Shown here: positions 1 to 12,670 of the stretch, in pieces | Layout: every line of letters begins with the position of its first letter | How positions within the stretch are numbered: the stretch's first letter is position 1 | DNA from: Sweltsa coloradensis | Lineage: Eukaryota; Arthropoda; Insecta; Plecoptera; Chloroperlidae | Assembly (NCBI GenBank): GCA_024449915.1 | Contig: JAMZAV010001296.1 | Location: 106,235 to 170,234, forward strand | Direction of reading: 5' to 3' | DNA: 64,000 nt | The notes under the pieces: model-generated | The model's input: the letters and a program-made list of their open reading frames with translations, nothing else | Database searches by the model: none | Told to the model about the DNA's origin: nothing | Position numbers and translations under genes: made by a program

Positions 1-10
1 TTTTCCTCGC

Positions 11-470
11 TTACAGTAGGTGTCTGCTTGTATTTGCCTCATACCGGTAGTCCCCCAGCAGGTGGATCCTGGGGGACTGCTCTGACGGGAGCTCCCTACT
101 GTCCCCTACCTTCTGGCTCGTTGCTCGCACAGTGAGCAGGTAAGCGGCCCTTGATCGGGGGGGCTCTCCACCCTTTTGGGGCCGTGCCCTCAGCTTAAAA
201 GGGTTGTCCCAAAAAAGTACTTGCCCCTCATACCGGTATTTCGCCCAGCATGTGACCTTTGGCGGACTCCGTTTCTGACGGGAGCTCCTACTGTCCCTAC
301 CTTCATGGACCTTTGCTCTGCACAGTGGGGCAGGAAAAAAGCTGGTCTTGTTTCGGGGTTCTCTCTCACCCTTGGGCTGTCCTCAGCTTACAGTAGGTGC
401 CCCGGGGTAGTACTTGCCCCTCATCCCCGGTATTTCCCCCAAACAGGTGACCCCTGGCGGACTCGTTTCG
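11..470 (+). repeat. ~190-bp tandem repeat, about 2.4 units
   Basis: Three similar blocks start near 11, 193 and 387. Each opens with a CTTACAGTAGG-like stretch, followed by CCTCATACCGGTA, a CCCAGCAGGTG-like stretch and, in the first two, GACGGGAGCTCC and CTACTGTCCC. Spacing is about 182-194 bp. The array is probably cut by the window edge. Many differences are homopolymer length changes, so the true unit identity is likely higher than it appears. The open frame at 176-640 runs through the repeat and is not a gene. Confidence 0.75.
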
Positions 471-3400
471 GGATTTGGGGCTTTTCCCCGAGGGCGGGGA
501 ATCGGTTTCTGCATGTGAAAACAGGATTCAAAGCGCGGGAAACCTTCCAATGCAATCTAGTGCGTGTACATCAAAAACAAAAATTTTCCCTTCTAATAAT
601 AGAAATAGTTTCCCTCCTTTATAACAAAACCCTTTTTTAAATTAAATTGCCCTTTGCTACTAATACTAGGAAACGCTCTTTTGGGAAACCTTTGAAAAGC
701 GAGCACGTGCTATAGCTAGACCCACATAGCACTTTTTTTAAATTTTAAAGTTTTTGCGACGTTCGCTGTCCACAGGGCCTGTTTCCAATATTTTTATTGC
801 CAAGGTTTTTGGGTTTTAAACCTGTGTGTAAGAAAAACCTTTTACTTTGGGGATGAAATCCACCGCCATCAAAGGGGCCCTTGCCCTCCTTGGGGGAAAA
901 ACAATTTAAAACTTTTTGTTGACAAAAAATAAAATTTTTCCCCCTCGAAAGCTTTTTGTTTTTCTTTTTTGGTGGCAGTGCATTAAAAATTTTCGCGCGT
1001 TTTTTCTTTTTCCCAGGGCAATTTTTCCTTTTTGTTAAATGAAAATTTCCATATACCCACTTTTCGGATAAAAAAAAAATTTTAACATATTCGGGGACCC
1101 GGACGGACATTCTAAATGGGTTTGGCATCTCAGTTTTTGGTCGCCTTTTTATTTTTGAAAAAAAAAATTTCCCGTTTAAAATTTTTAAAGGGTAACTTTT
1201 TAATTTTTTTGAATTTTTTTTGCCACAAAACTAATGGCATTCAATCGAAAAACCGAAGCTTCCCGGATGGTAAAAAATTTCAAACTCGATCCAAAGCCTC
1301 CGTTCGAACGTTATGGCGAAAACAAAAAAAAAAAAAAAACAGTGCCCAAATTTTTCCGGCGAGTCAAAGGGAAACGCCGTTTTTCGCTCGCTTAATTATA
1401 CAAACTAGTGATGAAAAAATCAAAGTCCAAAAACTCCAAACCCGGGTTCCTCCGCCCCGGGGAACCGGTTTTTTAAACATTTTTTTTTACAAATAAAAAT
1501 CAGCAGGTAAAAAGAACCCTTAAATACCATTTTTCAAAGTTAAAAAAATGCGCGCGTCCTTGAACCCCCGAAAGCTTTTGGGAGCGATCTGGATTTGGGA
1601 GGGTTTAGCATAGATGAATAACTTCAAAATCGGTGAAAAAGAAGGTGCGTTTCATAGTTAATTTACCTAAAAAAAATAAAAATTTTTTAAATTTTAAATT
1701 ATCAATTATTTATTGATTTTTTTAAGGGGGAAACCGGGTGTAAAAGTCAAAACCCGGGTTTCCCACGGAACTGGTTGGGAAACCGGGTTTTCCCGGGGTT
1801 CCCCCGTTTTAAAATCACTTAACAACTATACAAAAAAAAAGGGACCCTTTTCTTAAATCGTAATTCAAAACTCCGGATTTCAAAGTACACACACGAATTA
1901 CTAAAAAAGGATACAGAACTGACTTTTTACCCAAACCTTATTGTGTATTTTCTGATACCATTATTGCATAACAAAACTAATAGCCCAAATGCATCTATCT
2001 ATTTTTGGGGTTTTTGTATACACTGTTGTATTCGTTTGACGATAAGGGCCACGGGGTTTAAACGTGCGTCCATATGGATTTATCCAGATATCATAATGCC
2101 CCGGAAGAGTTTTTTGAAGTAACCTATTTTCGTCATGGGTAAAATTATTCTATCCAAACCTTTCGAAAATTTTTAACAAAATGGCCTCCCGGGTTTGGGC
2201 AAGGGCCCTGTGTCTGACGTCATGCCAAATTTAAACCATTTGCCCCCCATGGGGGGTAGTGTACGCATACTGGATTACCCTTACCGCCCCGGGGTTTGGC
2301 AAAACCCTATTGGGCGCAGGGTCCAAAGCTTTAAGGCCTAGGGCTACTAGGCCAGGGGTTTCGAATTTTCACATAAGGCATTTTTTTTTTTGGAAATCTC
2401 CTTCACCCTCATCTCCCACCCCTTAAAGTCATCGTCTAAAATTTCCTTTTAGTGTATTACTATGAGACATTAAGCAATAAATCGTCATAAACAGATCGCC
2501 CTTCAAACAATGTCTTCTCAAAAACCAAAAAACCCGGGGGGTCTTTTTACTTACTCGGGGTGACAAAAGTCGATCACACACATTTTTGTAAAAAATGTCA
2601 TGCTCAGCGTTGAGACTCAAGTCTCGACTTTGTTTACGTCCCTGGAAGAATTATTTTAGCCCGGGGGTTTTCTCTCACTTACATACATCATGTGCGCCCT
2701 CTTCATCTGCTTGTTGACTACCCCGCACCCTGGCCGCTCTGGCTTGGACCCTCGAGGAACGCCTTGCGATTTGGCTCAGTATTTTGTCGGGTATTCCAAG
2801 GAGGGCCCTTGTGTGTGCCCACAGATTTTTCCCGGGAATCGTTCCGGGTTTTGCCGCGAAATGGCGGGGGAAAATTTTCTCCGTACTGGGGGGAAATTTT
2901 AAATATGCCCAAACAAAATGTAATTTTTTTTTCTGGCAAATTGGTCCGGAGTATAGGGAACAGGGCGCCCCCCTTTTTTTTAAATCTAGACTTTTTAAAA
3001 ATATTCCTGCGATCCCATATTCGCAAAATAAATACAGCTGGATTTTGCCCAACTTTATAGTTTCCCTATTTTTTTTTTAGTGGGAAAAGGGAAGGCTACA
3101 GGTTTAAAAACAAATGGTACGATTTTTAAGAGAACTGAGTTGACGTACAAAATTTTTTTCACCTAATTTAAAATTAAAAGGATTTCTGCCCCTCGTCCTT
3201 TTTCTTCTGGAACATCCGGTACTAGCCCAAAAATTTAAATTTTTTTTATTGTACTTTAAACATTATTATACTTATACATCTCAAAACCGAACCTATCCCA
3301 GCTTGGAAGTAGAATCAAAGCAGGTGCCCTCATCGAAGTTTTTTTATTTACTTTGAACCGGATGGGGTTTTTGATGGAAATTACTTAAAACCTGCAGACT

Positions 3401-4332
3401 AGGAAAAATTTTGAACCAGTCTCATTTGGCGGCCAGAAGCCCCCATGGGAAAAAAATTTATGACTTAAACCAGTAAATCCGTGTTACGACTAAAATAGTT
3501 AAAAATGCCCCCGGAAAAATTAAAGCAGGGGTGTTCGTTCATATAAAAATTATTGCATTTGGGTTTGAAATTTAAATTTAAAAGAAAACCCTAGTTTAAA
3601 ACAAAATTGGGAAAAACGTTTTTACAATTGAAAATGGGGGTTTAATTTACAAATTAGAAATAAAGTCAGCTCTTTTGGGCGCTTTCAAATTAACCAGTGT
3701 CATTTCAATAACTTTTGCCCTTCTTTGCCAGATTAGGCTTTTTTTTCTAAATTTTTTTTTTTGTTAATCCCAAATCCCAAATACTAAAAATATTAATATT
3801 TTGTTTTGAAAAAAAAGTCTTGGGGAAAAAGTTTTTTGTGTAACTTAATGTATTTAATATAAAATCTCTGTGGTATGGTACTTTTTAATTAATTTTTTTT
3901 TAACTGTTGAAAAAAATAAAATTAAATTTTTAAATGAATACAAAACCCCTTCACAATAAATGCGCCCTCTGATTGGGCCCCTTCAGTGGTCTTTGAGACG
4001 GTTTTTGGCTTGGGGAATTTTTGATCGATTCCGCCCGGGCAGTCCCGTTTGGGGCGACGTAATTGTCCCTTTATTGCAAATCCCTCCTTCTTTGGGGCTG
4101 GTTGGCTTTTCCGCCAGGGCGCTCCCTTTGGGTCTTTTAAACCAATCTGCTTTCCTCGTTACGATCCAGTGTACAGCTCGTCCCCCCCCGCGAGAAAGCA
4201 AACAGAAATGAAAAAACAAACCCATTCGTTTTTTATTACCGTTCATAGAAATAAAATTAACATTTATAAATGCAATGCATGTCTCTCTTCAGAGTGTCTA
4301 ACGAGGTGAAAGGGAAAGTCTTTTAAAAATTT

Positions 4333-4385
4333 GGGGGGGGGGGTTTGGGGGGAGAAGGGGGGGGGGGGGGGGGGGCGGGGGGGAG
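4333..4385. repeat. interrupted poly-G tract
   Basis: Runs of 11 to about 19 G are separated by TTT, AGAA and single C residues. Its length is unlikely to be accurate in this stretch. Confidence 0.7.
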
Positions 4386-6415
4386 AACGTTAATAGGATT
4401 TTTGGTTGGCCTTTCGAACTCGGGAAAACTTCCCATCATCCCCCACATGTTTGGCCCCCCGGAACCCGGGGGGCAAATTTGGGACTTTAAAAAATTAAGA
4501 GGTTTTTGGTTTTTATGGTTTAACAAATTTGGGGTTTTAACCTTAAAAACGGCCCGGCTTCCTTCCAATTTCCCAACCCAAAATCCCGGCCCGAAAAGGG
4601 GAACCTTGCCCCAATCCGGGGGCCTTAATTGGGAAACCTGAATGAGGTTTTTTTCCAAGGTTTTTTAAAATTTTTAAAATGTAGTAAAGGGGTTTTGGGC
4701 CTTAAAAAAATTTTGGGAAAAATTCCTTTCCCAATTTGTTTATTTGGAAAATCCTAGTTCAGGGCAAATGCCCCAATCCAACCCAAATAAGGGAGAACTT
4801 GGTAAGAAACCCGAAGGGTTTGGGAAAGGGAAAAATTTAAAAGTTTTCTCCCTTTTTCCTTTTTTTGGGTTTTTTTTTTTTTTAAAAACCCCCAAAATTC
4901 CCCCGCCCAAAAAAATTTTAAAAAAAAAACCCGCCAAAAAAAGGATTGGGGGCAAATGTTTCAACTTTTTCTATGAAACAACTGATTTCACAGAGTTAAA
5001 CAGTGAAGGGTAAAAGAAAGGTAATATTTACATCGGTTTTATTGATTCCTCCAACGATCTTTTAAAATCAAGTTTTTGTATTTAACCATTAAACATTGAA
5101 AAATTAAAAATGTTTTTAAGACCTACCACTATAAATAATTTTCAATAGGCCCTTTGGGAAAAACACAACCTTAAAAAACTTGACAAAAAACACTGTGGAT
5201 TGGACGGTCTCCATGAGTAGCAATATAGGAAGGCAAAATGGTAAATTTTCCAAAAAACCCCGAACAGATATTTCCCGGGTTTTGGGTTTTAAATTTTAGT
5301 TTAAAATTTTGGGTTTGGGGAGCGCCAATCGTTAGGTCCCCCCCTTTCCCCCACTTATAGCCTGGGGGTACGGGGGGAACCACCACGGGGGGGGGAAAGG
5401 GAAAAAGCTTTTTCAGGGGCGGGGACTCATTGGGAAAGCTGGTCCTATGGCCACTAGGGGTATACCGACCGAGGAGTTTGTCGATCCCTCCAAAAGTGGG
5501 CCCCCGAAATTGGTGTTGTAACCCGGGTTTTATCTTGATCGTCTCGTCCAACAAAAAGCTGATGAAAGTAGTTCTTCAGATCCCAAAGCGCGGGCGAACT
5601 TTTGCCCCCTTGGCCGGGACAAAAACAAAAAAATCGGACCCGGGACCAACCTATATTTTACATTAATAAATTGATTAATATATTTTTATAATTGAGTACC
5701 TTTCCAGATAAAAAACCGAAAAGCGGGGTGAGGATATTTTTAGATAAAGAAGCCAGGGCCTAGGCGTAAAAATTTAAAGGGGATAATTGGGGATCGAAGA
5801 TTCAAAAAAATTAAATTGACCAAAGTAGGTTAGGCCCCATCGTTTTTGTTTTTTTTGCTATGGAATTAATCATTTCGTTTTGTACCCCTAATAATTTTTG
5901 TTTCTTAAAATTTAAAAAAGTATGTAATCATAAAAAGAAAAAGAAAATTTCATTTCAAATAAAACAAGGGGTGGTTTTTTTGGGAACGGCCCCCAAGACT
6001 TTTAAAAAATCTCCCGGCTCCCCCTCTCGGTTTGCTTTTCATTTGGGGGGTTGTACGATCTGTGAAAGCAGGGGCAGTAGGTAGGGCTCACTTATAAAAA
6101 AAAAGCGGGGTTTTTTTGGGTGAGCTTTCTGTTTTATTTTTTTTGTCCAAAGATTACTGTTTTGTTGTCCCTCATTGTTTTGTCGCATTTTCAAAACAAG
6201 GGGCCAAAAGTGATTTCTGCCTTCAAAAATGCGAGGGGGACCGACTGCTTGTCCGAAAAAAAAACCGAGACCGACACTCCCTCGTTTTTCCAGCCGCGAA
6301 ATTAAAATTTTACCTATCTTTTTCCCCAAAAGTACAGTTTTTTTAAGAAGTTTCTTTCGATTGTCCCCCAAAAACATAACATAATAAAATGTATCTTAAA
6401 GTATGATCCCCGGGC

Positions 6416-6500
6416 CCGTTTTGTCGTGTCGATGTGGGCACTGCTCGACGTTTCGCCAACCCCCTGTTGGGGCTTCTTTAAAAATGATGGGATGGATCTC
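6416..6500 (-). other. dispersed motif with a hammerhead-like core
   Basis: The plus strand carries GCACTGCTCGACGTTTCGCC, found again at about 54870-54890. Read on the minus strand this is GGCGAAACGTCGAGCAGTGC. It is preceded by a possible hairpin (CCAAC pairing with GTTGG) and an AAGA box, an order that recalls the CUGANGA-stem-GAAA core of hammerhead ribozymes carried by Penelope-like elements. The CUGANGA box is imperfect, so the ribozyme reading is weak. The repeat itself is solid. Confidence 0.35.
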
Positions 6501-6952
6501 GTCCATTCTTTTAACTAAAGCAATCCTTTTGGGTTGCAGAGTCCGGGATTTCCCACTTCGGGCTAAAAACCCCCTTTTTAGGTTCGCATGATTAATAAAA
6601 AACCCTTTTTAAATTTTTTTTAAAACCCTTTTTAAATTTTTTAAAAAAAATACCAGAGGTAGTCCCTTGCTTTTTCATTAGCTATGTCAGTAAATTTTTA
6701 AAAATAATTTTTCAAACCCTTAAAAAGGGGCGTAGTCCCAAATTTTTTGTCATGAGTAAAAAAAATTTGTCCGAACAGTAAAAGGGGAAAAAGTCCCCTT
6801 TTAAGGATACCCCCATAAGGGAAAAACCCCCCCCCGTTTATAATATAAAATCCTGTTTTTAAATTTAAACCCGAGAGGCCAAAGCCATTTTGGGCTCTTT
6901 GTTTTAAAGTTTAAAATTTGGTCCCTAATTTCCCAAACTCCCTAACGGATTG

Positions 6953-9652
6953 TCACTGCTGCCCAGCCTTGTGTAAAAAAAATTGGACCTGCTTTAGCAT
7001 GAATTTTCCGGGGAGGGAGGGGATATTTGCATCCCTGTGTATGTCAAAAATTTTGCAGTACCAGGGCATGCCCCCTGGCCATGCGTAGGGCCCTGTTCTG
7101 GATACTTTTAAACTTATCCAAAGGTCCTTTCTGGCTGGGGGCCCAGACTGGTGCCCCATACGTAAATATAAAGGGGCAAATTTAATTTAGGTGTAAAGTA
7201 AAAACCTTTTTGGTTAAAAATAATACAAATGCGTTTGTTTGTTTAAAAACCACAGCTCCAAAACGCTGCGAAAAAGCTTTAGTGGCTATATTTCTATAAA
7301 GTTTGTTCCAGGAGAGACCCCTGTCCATTAAAACTCCCAGATACTTTGCGGATTTAATTGTTGGGTATCTCCTCCCAAAGGGGGGCTTTGGTTTGTTGTG
7401 GGTTTTCAGCGACTCTTTGCGTTTCTTGTAAATTGCACTGAGTCACTCTTTGTTACATTGAAACTTAAATTTTCCAAATTCATTTCCAAAATTCTAGGGC
7501 ATTTTAAAGCTTTTTGAAAACAGTATGCCCTTTGGGGGCATGCCAAAGACCGAGCGATCAGTGGGGGCCGGGGGAACCTCGGCGAGATGGGGTACTGCAC
7601 TCCATCCCCCTTTGGGATGTCTTGAAAATATTGTAAACAGGATTGGCCCCAAAGGTTGACCCCTGAGGGACCCCCTTGTTTTTCCCCCTTTTGGATGGTT
7701 TGGGATTTCCCCTTTTGGGATAGAACGAGCGTTGCTGGGGATAGGAATAAATAAGCCTTTTTTAAGTTTTAAACGGGAAGCCAGTTTGAAAGGGGTTTAA
7801 TACTAGGCCCTCATGCCAAAACCCGGTTTAAATGCCTGGGCGAAAGTCCCGAAAAAAGCTCCCGGCCCGGAACTTGGGGTTTTTTAAAACCCCGGTTTGA
7901 GTTCGTTTGTCTTTACTAATTGGGGTGACGTAGAATGTTTTTTATCTAAACCCAAACTGGGCCCTTAAATTTTAATATGTTTTTTCTTTGGGGGGTTTTT
8001 TTTTACTCTTGTCAATATAAAACTTCAAAAATTTTTTAAAGCCGGGTTTAAAAGGCTAATTGGTCTGTAGTTTTGTGGGAAGGGGAGGGGCCTTTCCCCC
8101 GGTTTATTGAAAAAAAATTTTTTTTTAGATGTCTTTATTTCATCCGCAAAGTAGTCTAGCCTCACATACTATTGAATAAGTTTTTAATAAAACAAGGGCT
8201 TTTCCCTTTTGGGGGGTGTTTTAAAAAACCTGGGGTTTGGGATGCCATCTAGCCTGGGGCTTTTTTATTTTTTAAAATTTTAATTTTTATAAAAGTTTGA
8301 ATTCAGCAGGGGAACAAAACAGAATTCCCCCCCCTTTTTTTTGGCTCCCCTTCATTTAATGATGGTGTTTTAAAAGCATCTTCCCCCCTTTCTATGTGGG
8401 CAACTTTAAATTGGGGTCGTCATTTGGTTGAAAGGTCTGCCTAAAGTATCGGCCTAGCATTAGCCTTTCCCTTGCACTATATGCCAAAGCCCTTTTAAAC
8501 CCTGAAGGGGAGGACTTTCTTGTCTCCCTTTTGGAGAGCTTTAGTCATATTCCAGATGGAAATTTTCATCTGTTTTAAACTCGGTGATCTTGTATTCCCC
8601 TGCTCTTGCGATATTCACTGTCATTTTTTTTAAAGTCTCTGGTAAGAGTGTTGGGAGGGTTTTTTAGGTTTGGGGGTTCGGGGGCCTTTTTCCACCCCTC
8701 TGCGTGCCTATTTTTTTTTTTGGATTGACTTGAAAGGGTGTGCATTGGTAATTTTGAATTTTGGCTTCCCCGGGGGTGGAGGCGGGGAATGCTGGCTAAA
8801 TTTGAGAAGCCCTATGATTTTTGATAGATAGTTATTTTTGGTCTATCTGTTTTTTTTTTGTGGTCATTGGTGGATTGGGCCCTTGGGTTAAAAGATCAAA
8901 AATTTTTGCCCAAAAAAGGTTCCAGTCTGTATATTTTTTATTTATTTTTTTTGGAGACGGGGAAACTGCAATTGGGGGGTTGCCATAATTGAATATTATT
9001 GGGTTATGATCTGAGCTTAGTTCTTGCACAGCCATAATATCAATTGAATGTACTAAGTTAGCCCCTAGGACAATGTCCAAAACATCAGGGCGATTGCCAC
9101 TGTCTGGGTAGTGGGTAGGTGTATCTGGTCCAAGTATTTGGATAGCCCTATCTGCACAATGCGAGAATAGTAGTTTACCATTTTTGTTAGCCAGCCGTGA
9201 GTTCCAGGAGGTATGTTACAATTTAAATCACCAGCTATGAGAGTAGTTTGGGTGGCCCCACAAAGCTTGTCTATATCAGAGACATCTAGGGCTTTGTTGG
9301 GTGATTTATACACTGCTACCAGCTTTATAATTTCATTCTTTAATTGAATCATAACTATTGACGCCTCTATAGACTCAAGGATAGGTACGTCATAACTATG
9401 GTGAGTTATGTCACTCCTAACTAGTATGGCGGTGCCCCCACCAACACGTATTCGATCATTGCGATAAATCTTGTAGTTTCTCATTTTAAGCTTATTAGCT
9501 GGTTTAAGGTAGGTTTCATTAACTAGGGCGACATGAATATCATGCTCTATTAAAAATTCAGTCAGTTCATCTTTTTTGCCGGCAATGGATTGGGCATTCC
9601 ATGCCATACATCTCAGGTTAGTAAGTGTAGGTAGCTTATGGCTTTCTGCCAT
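6953..9652 (-). pseudogene. Jockey ORF2: endonuclease-reverse transcriptase, frame-broken
   Basis: This protein would nick target DNA and copy the element RNA at the nick. It opens at an ATG at 9652, upstream of the ORF1 stop. The N-terminus shows AP-endonuclease motifs: AWNAQS, VNETYL, a YRNDR segment, GGTAILVR and AGDLNCN. A frameshift near 9130 moves the reading to another frame, where YPDSGNRPDVLDIVL and later SSDHNPI are visible (about 9100-8990). Below 8.9 kb the frame changes repeatedly. A YRPISLL-like block (8075-8040), a GVPQGS-like block (about 7690-7650) and an IARSLACPQRA block (about 7565-7520) mark the polymerase; the FADD-type active site between the last two is unreadable. The last part, about 7159-6953, holds a WARGHA-like segment and an IPSLPGKFM segment typical of the C-terminus of Jockey polymerases. 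Confidence 0.8.
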
Positions 9653-11105
9653 GTTCGGCTCTAATGTGCTTGACTAGAAATAGAGGCATTGCTCTTGAAA
9701 TAATAAGGTTAAGGCGGTCTTCACCATTCCTGGCTGTGTTAAGGTCATCTAGCAGAGCTGTGGCCCAGTCCACAATGTTTTTAAGATTGAGGGAATCCAC
9801 ATCTTTTTCGGTCACTTTTAGGTCTGTTTGTTTCTTACTATTATTAGTCAGACTCTTGGTGTTTTTACTCTTGCTACCAACATAGTTGTTTTTAGTTTCT
9901 GGGATGGCAGTGTCGGAGTCAGAATCCGAGCTATCTGATTCGTTGCTTTCATCCTCACCGGAGTCTGAGGAAGACTCGCTACTTTTTTGATTATTCCTTT
10001 TCCCCACATTTAACTGGGACTTGGATGCTCTGGAATTGTGGGAGGATTGCGCTTTGCTTGTTTTTAGATGCGGGAAATCGTCTACTACAGAGTTTCGACC
10101 TTTAGCCCTGGCTTGCCAGGCATTGGTGGATGGAATGGGCGCATCCCTGTATTTGCTCTTTTGGCTTGTTTTAGGGTTTGTGACCTGCTTTTTGTTGTTG
10201 CCATTCATGCGTTCCTTGGCAGTCTTATACGACTGGCAGCCCTTCCAATTTGCAGTATGTGCCTCTTTGCAGTTAACACACGTTGGAGGGGTGTTCTTGC
10301 CCTTGGTGCATTCTGTTGATTGGTGCTCGTTACCGCATTTGACGCAACAAGGCTTGCGTTCGCAATGCCTGGCCACGTGCCCAAACTTCTGACACTTGTA
10401 ACATTGAATGGGGCCGGCTGGTGCTCTGAATTTCTCAATTGAAACAACCGAGAGACATAACCTTGTTATGGAAGTGATTTGATTGCTAGCACTAGGGTCA
10501 GCTTTAATTAAGAATAGTGGTAGTAGTGCCTTGCTGCCCCGCATGCTACGCATTTGAGTTAAGGTTTCAACATCCACTTCTTTCTTTTCTAGTTCTGCTT
10601 TGATGTAATCTATACTGGTTGACTTGTCTAACCCCCTGATGACCCACTTGGCGGCCCTATCGCCAAGCGGGGTGAAGGTGTGGTATTCAATATCATTTGA
10701 TTTTAGTTCAGCAATGGCAGCCCTGTAGTCTTCTGCTGACAGAGTGGTTAATTTTGTGCTAGTGCCACGTGTCTTGAATGTTATTTGGTAATGGCAGCTT
10801 TCTTGAATATCGGCCGATAATTTGTTGAAATCTTTCATTTCGCGAATGATTATTGGGGGTGGTAGGGGCGCACGTCTGGCTGTAGATGTCGCTTGCGTAT
10901 TGTCTTCGCCATTGTCATCTACTTCAATATCTTCTGCATCGTCGTTGGTGACCAGGTCGCTTGGTGTCAAGGGGTCAAACCTGTTTGACACTGTAACATC
11001 CGGTGTTGCTTTTTCATTCAAAATATCTTTTTCTTTTCTTAGTGTCATTGTCACTGTTTTAAATTCTTGCGTTTTTTTAAGGAACTCAGCCACCCCTGGA
11101 CCCAT
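9636..11105 (-). CDS. Jockey ORF1 gag-like nucleic-acid-binding protein
   Basis: This 489-residue frame is uninterrupted. Jockey ORF1 proteins bind the element RNA and form the particle that carries it to the nucleus. An N-terminal acidic and proline-containing region leads into a PRE_C2HC-like domain (about residues 150-230). Three zinc knuckles follow, starting near residue 235: CYKCQKFGHVARHC, then CVKCGNEHQSTEC, then CVNCKEAHTANWKGC. After these come a basic, asparagine-rich stretch and a Ser/Asp/Glu-rich tract (about 370-400). The length suits the family. The TAA at 9638-9636 lies inside ORF2, whose ATG begins 17 bp upstream, so ORF2 is probably reached by termination-reinitiation. Open frames on the opposite strand are shadows of this gene. 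Confidence 0.88.
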   Translation of the reverse strand: MGPGVAEFLKKTQEFKTVTMTLRKEKDILNEKATPDVTVSNRFDPLTPSDLVTNDDAEDIEVDDNGEDNTQATSTARRAPLPPPIIIREMKDFNKLSADIQESCHYQITFKTRGTSTKLTTLSAEDYRAAIAELKSNDIEYHTFTPLGDRAAKWVIRGLDKSTSIDYIKAELEKKEVDVETLTQMRSMRGSKALLPLFLIKADPSASNQITSITRLCLSVVSIEKFRAPAGPIQCYKCQKFGHVARHCERKPCCVKCGNEHQSTECTKGKNTPPTCVNCKEAHTANWKGCQSYKTAKERMNGNNKKQVTNPKTSQKSKYRDAPIPSTNAWQARAKGRNSVVDDFPHLKTSKAQSSHNSRASKSQLNVGKRNNQKSSESSSDSGEDESNESDSSDSDSDTAIPETKNNYVGSKSKNTKSLTNNSKKQTDLKVTEKDVDSLNLKNIVDWATALLDDLNTARNGEDRLNLIISRAMPLFLVKHIRAEHGRKP

Positions 11106-11689
11106 TAGAGTCGCTCAGGAATTGCTTCGTGCCTCCTTAGTAGGCTGTCGGTTTAAAAGAAAAAGGGTTTTTGGGTTTTAAGCCACCCTGTCTTTATTGT
11201 TTGTCTTGGGGGAGACATTGTCTTATTAAAAGAGTAAATAAATAATAATATTAAAATAGCTTGCTGAGCAGTCGAAAATAAAATATTAAAAGGGGTAGGA
11301 GTTTAGGCGTATTGCCAGCCCATTGAGATTATTAAAAGTCAATTATAAAAAATACAAGGAGGGCAAGGGGAAGGGGACCAAGTACGGGGCCGGAGCCTCT
11401 GTACCTAGCCCCTACAGGTCCTATGCTTACCCCCCAGTCCTAGCTAAACAATACACCAATGCCACTAATTGACATTGGCTTGTCTGTCGAGAGCGTCTAG
11501 ACGCCAACCACGCCTGCCCTACAAGGCACCCAGGGGGAGCTCACCCTAGTGGGTTTAGCCCCCGAGTGCCTCCTAGTACTTACAATTTTGTGCTAAATGG
11601 CTGTACCCCAGTCTTGGCTTGATCCCCTTTGGTGGGGCCTGCAGACGAAAGCTGTGGGCTCTGCTGGGCTCCTCTTAAAGGGATGCTCG
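11106..11689 (-). other. probable 5' leader of the Jockey element
   Basis: About 580 bp upstream of ORF1 on the minus strand with no coding potential. It is moderately GC-rich (11340-11580), unlike its AT-rich surroundings, as is common for LINE 5' UTRs with an internal promoter. The 5' end of the element cannot be fixed without a second copy. Confidence 0.4.
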
Positions 11690-11935
11690 CTCCTCGACGT
11701 TCACGTGTGTGATGATGATGATGATAAGTGAGAGTCGAGCGAGTGTTGGGTCTATATAGGGCAGCAACCATTGTGTACGAGAACGTTCAGGGGTTCCAAC
11801 TCACCAACATAGCCCAAAACCACTGGGAGCAGCATTCGCGTCCTAGCAGCTAGAGAGACAAGAAGCGAGTAAGGAGAGTCGAGCGGGGTTTTGGGTCTTA
11901 TTACGAACCAATCATTGTGTTCGAAGCCATGTTGA
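11690..11935 (-). repeat. dispersed repeat with a TATA-like box, partner at 55.4 kb
   Basis: On the minus strand the order is ACACAATGATTGG, AAGACCCAA, CGCTCGACTCTC, CTTGTCTCTCTAGCTGCTAG, GCTGCTCCCAGTGG, GTTGGTGAGTTGGAACCC, ACACAATGGTTGCTGC, CTATATAGACCCAACACTCG. The plus strand at 55420-55585 carries the same order with TATATAAGACCCAACACTCG. Here the CACAATGG-to-CTCGACTCTC part occurs twice, so the unit is partly tandem (about 150-170 bp). What it belongs to is unknown: a promoter-bearing end of an element, or a satellite. Confidence 0.7.
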
Positions 11936-12540
11936 CGCCCTTGGTTTTACTTTAAGACCAATTTGTATTGTCTTTTTTATTAGAATACAGACCTCGAGAT
12001 TTTGCCTCAATTGATGAACATTCTATCCATCTTTTGGATCTCAGATGTCAAATTGAAGCAACATTAACATTTAACTACAGTCATTTCTGTTTGTCAAAAA
12101 TTTCTTTTTCTTTCCGTGTGTCCTTTACAAACGTTGAGGTATATTGTATGTATTTTATTTAATTGTTGTTTAAGGAGCTGATTGTAACATAATGTAGAAC
12201 TGAATACTGCTATCTCTTATAATCAACATCTACTCTACTATACAACGCATGGCATACCAGACCACTAGACCCCGTGAGGCCTCTACATCCCCGGAGCAAA
12301 TTTTTGAGCCCTTTTAAAAACCCAAATTTCTGGAATACAAACTAAGTGTTTTTTTTGTTGTATGATCATAATCATTTTTCATCGCCGTTTATATCCTGCT
12401 TCTGGCAGGGGCAGCTTGGGTTTAACAATTTTTTTTGTTCACTTCTTTCTATCCTCCCACAATCACCTCTTCCACATTTCCCCCGAGCTCACTCCTCTTG
12501 CCTCCCAAATCTCCCGCTATGTTGTCCTTCAAACTCCCCT
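11936..12540. other. AT-rich intergenic sequence, nothing recognised
   Basis: Only short open frames without similarity to known domains. Pyrimidine-rich between about 12440 and 12540. Confidence 0.6.
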
Positions 12541-12572
12541 TATTTATTTATTCATTAATTAATTAATTATGT

Positions 12573-12608
<36 letters not shown>

Positions 12609-12611
12609 TAT

Positions 12612-12670
<59 letters not shown>

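Larger units (their letters stand above)
471..6890. other. AT-rich, low-quality sequence without a supported gene
   Basis: Long runs of A, T, G and C interrupt every reading frame, and stretched triplets such as CCCGGG, TTTAAA and GGGTTT are unusually common. All open frames here are short, overlap on both strands and contain low-complexity translation. No recognisable domain was seen. The pattern suits an unpolished long-read consensus. Real but unreadable repeats may be hidden here. Confidence 0.6.
6900..11180 (-). mobile_element. Jockey-clade non-LTR retrotransposon
   Basis: On the minus strand a gag-like ORF1 (11105-9636) is followed, with a 17-bp overlap, by an ORF2 beginning with an AP-type endonuclease (9652) and continuing into reverse-transcriptase remnants down to about 6950. 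The order, the zinc-knuckle gag and the overlap fit Jockey. No clear poly-A tail or target duplication could be fixed in the noisy 3' sequence, so both outer limits are approximate. Clean frames above 9.1 kb and shattered frames below suggest that many breaks in ORF2 are consensus errors rather than age. Confidence 0.85.
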
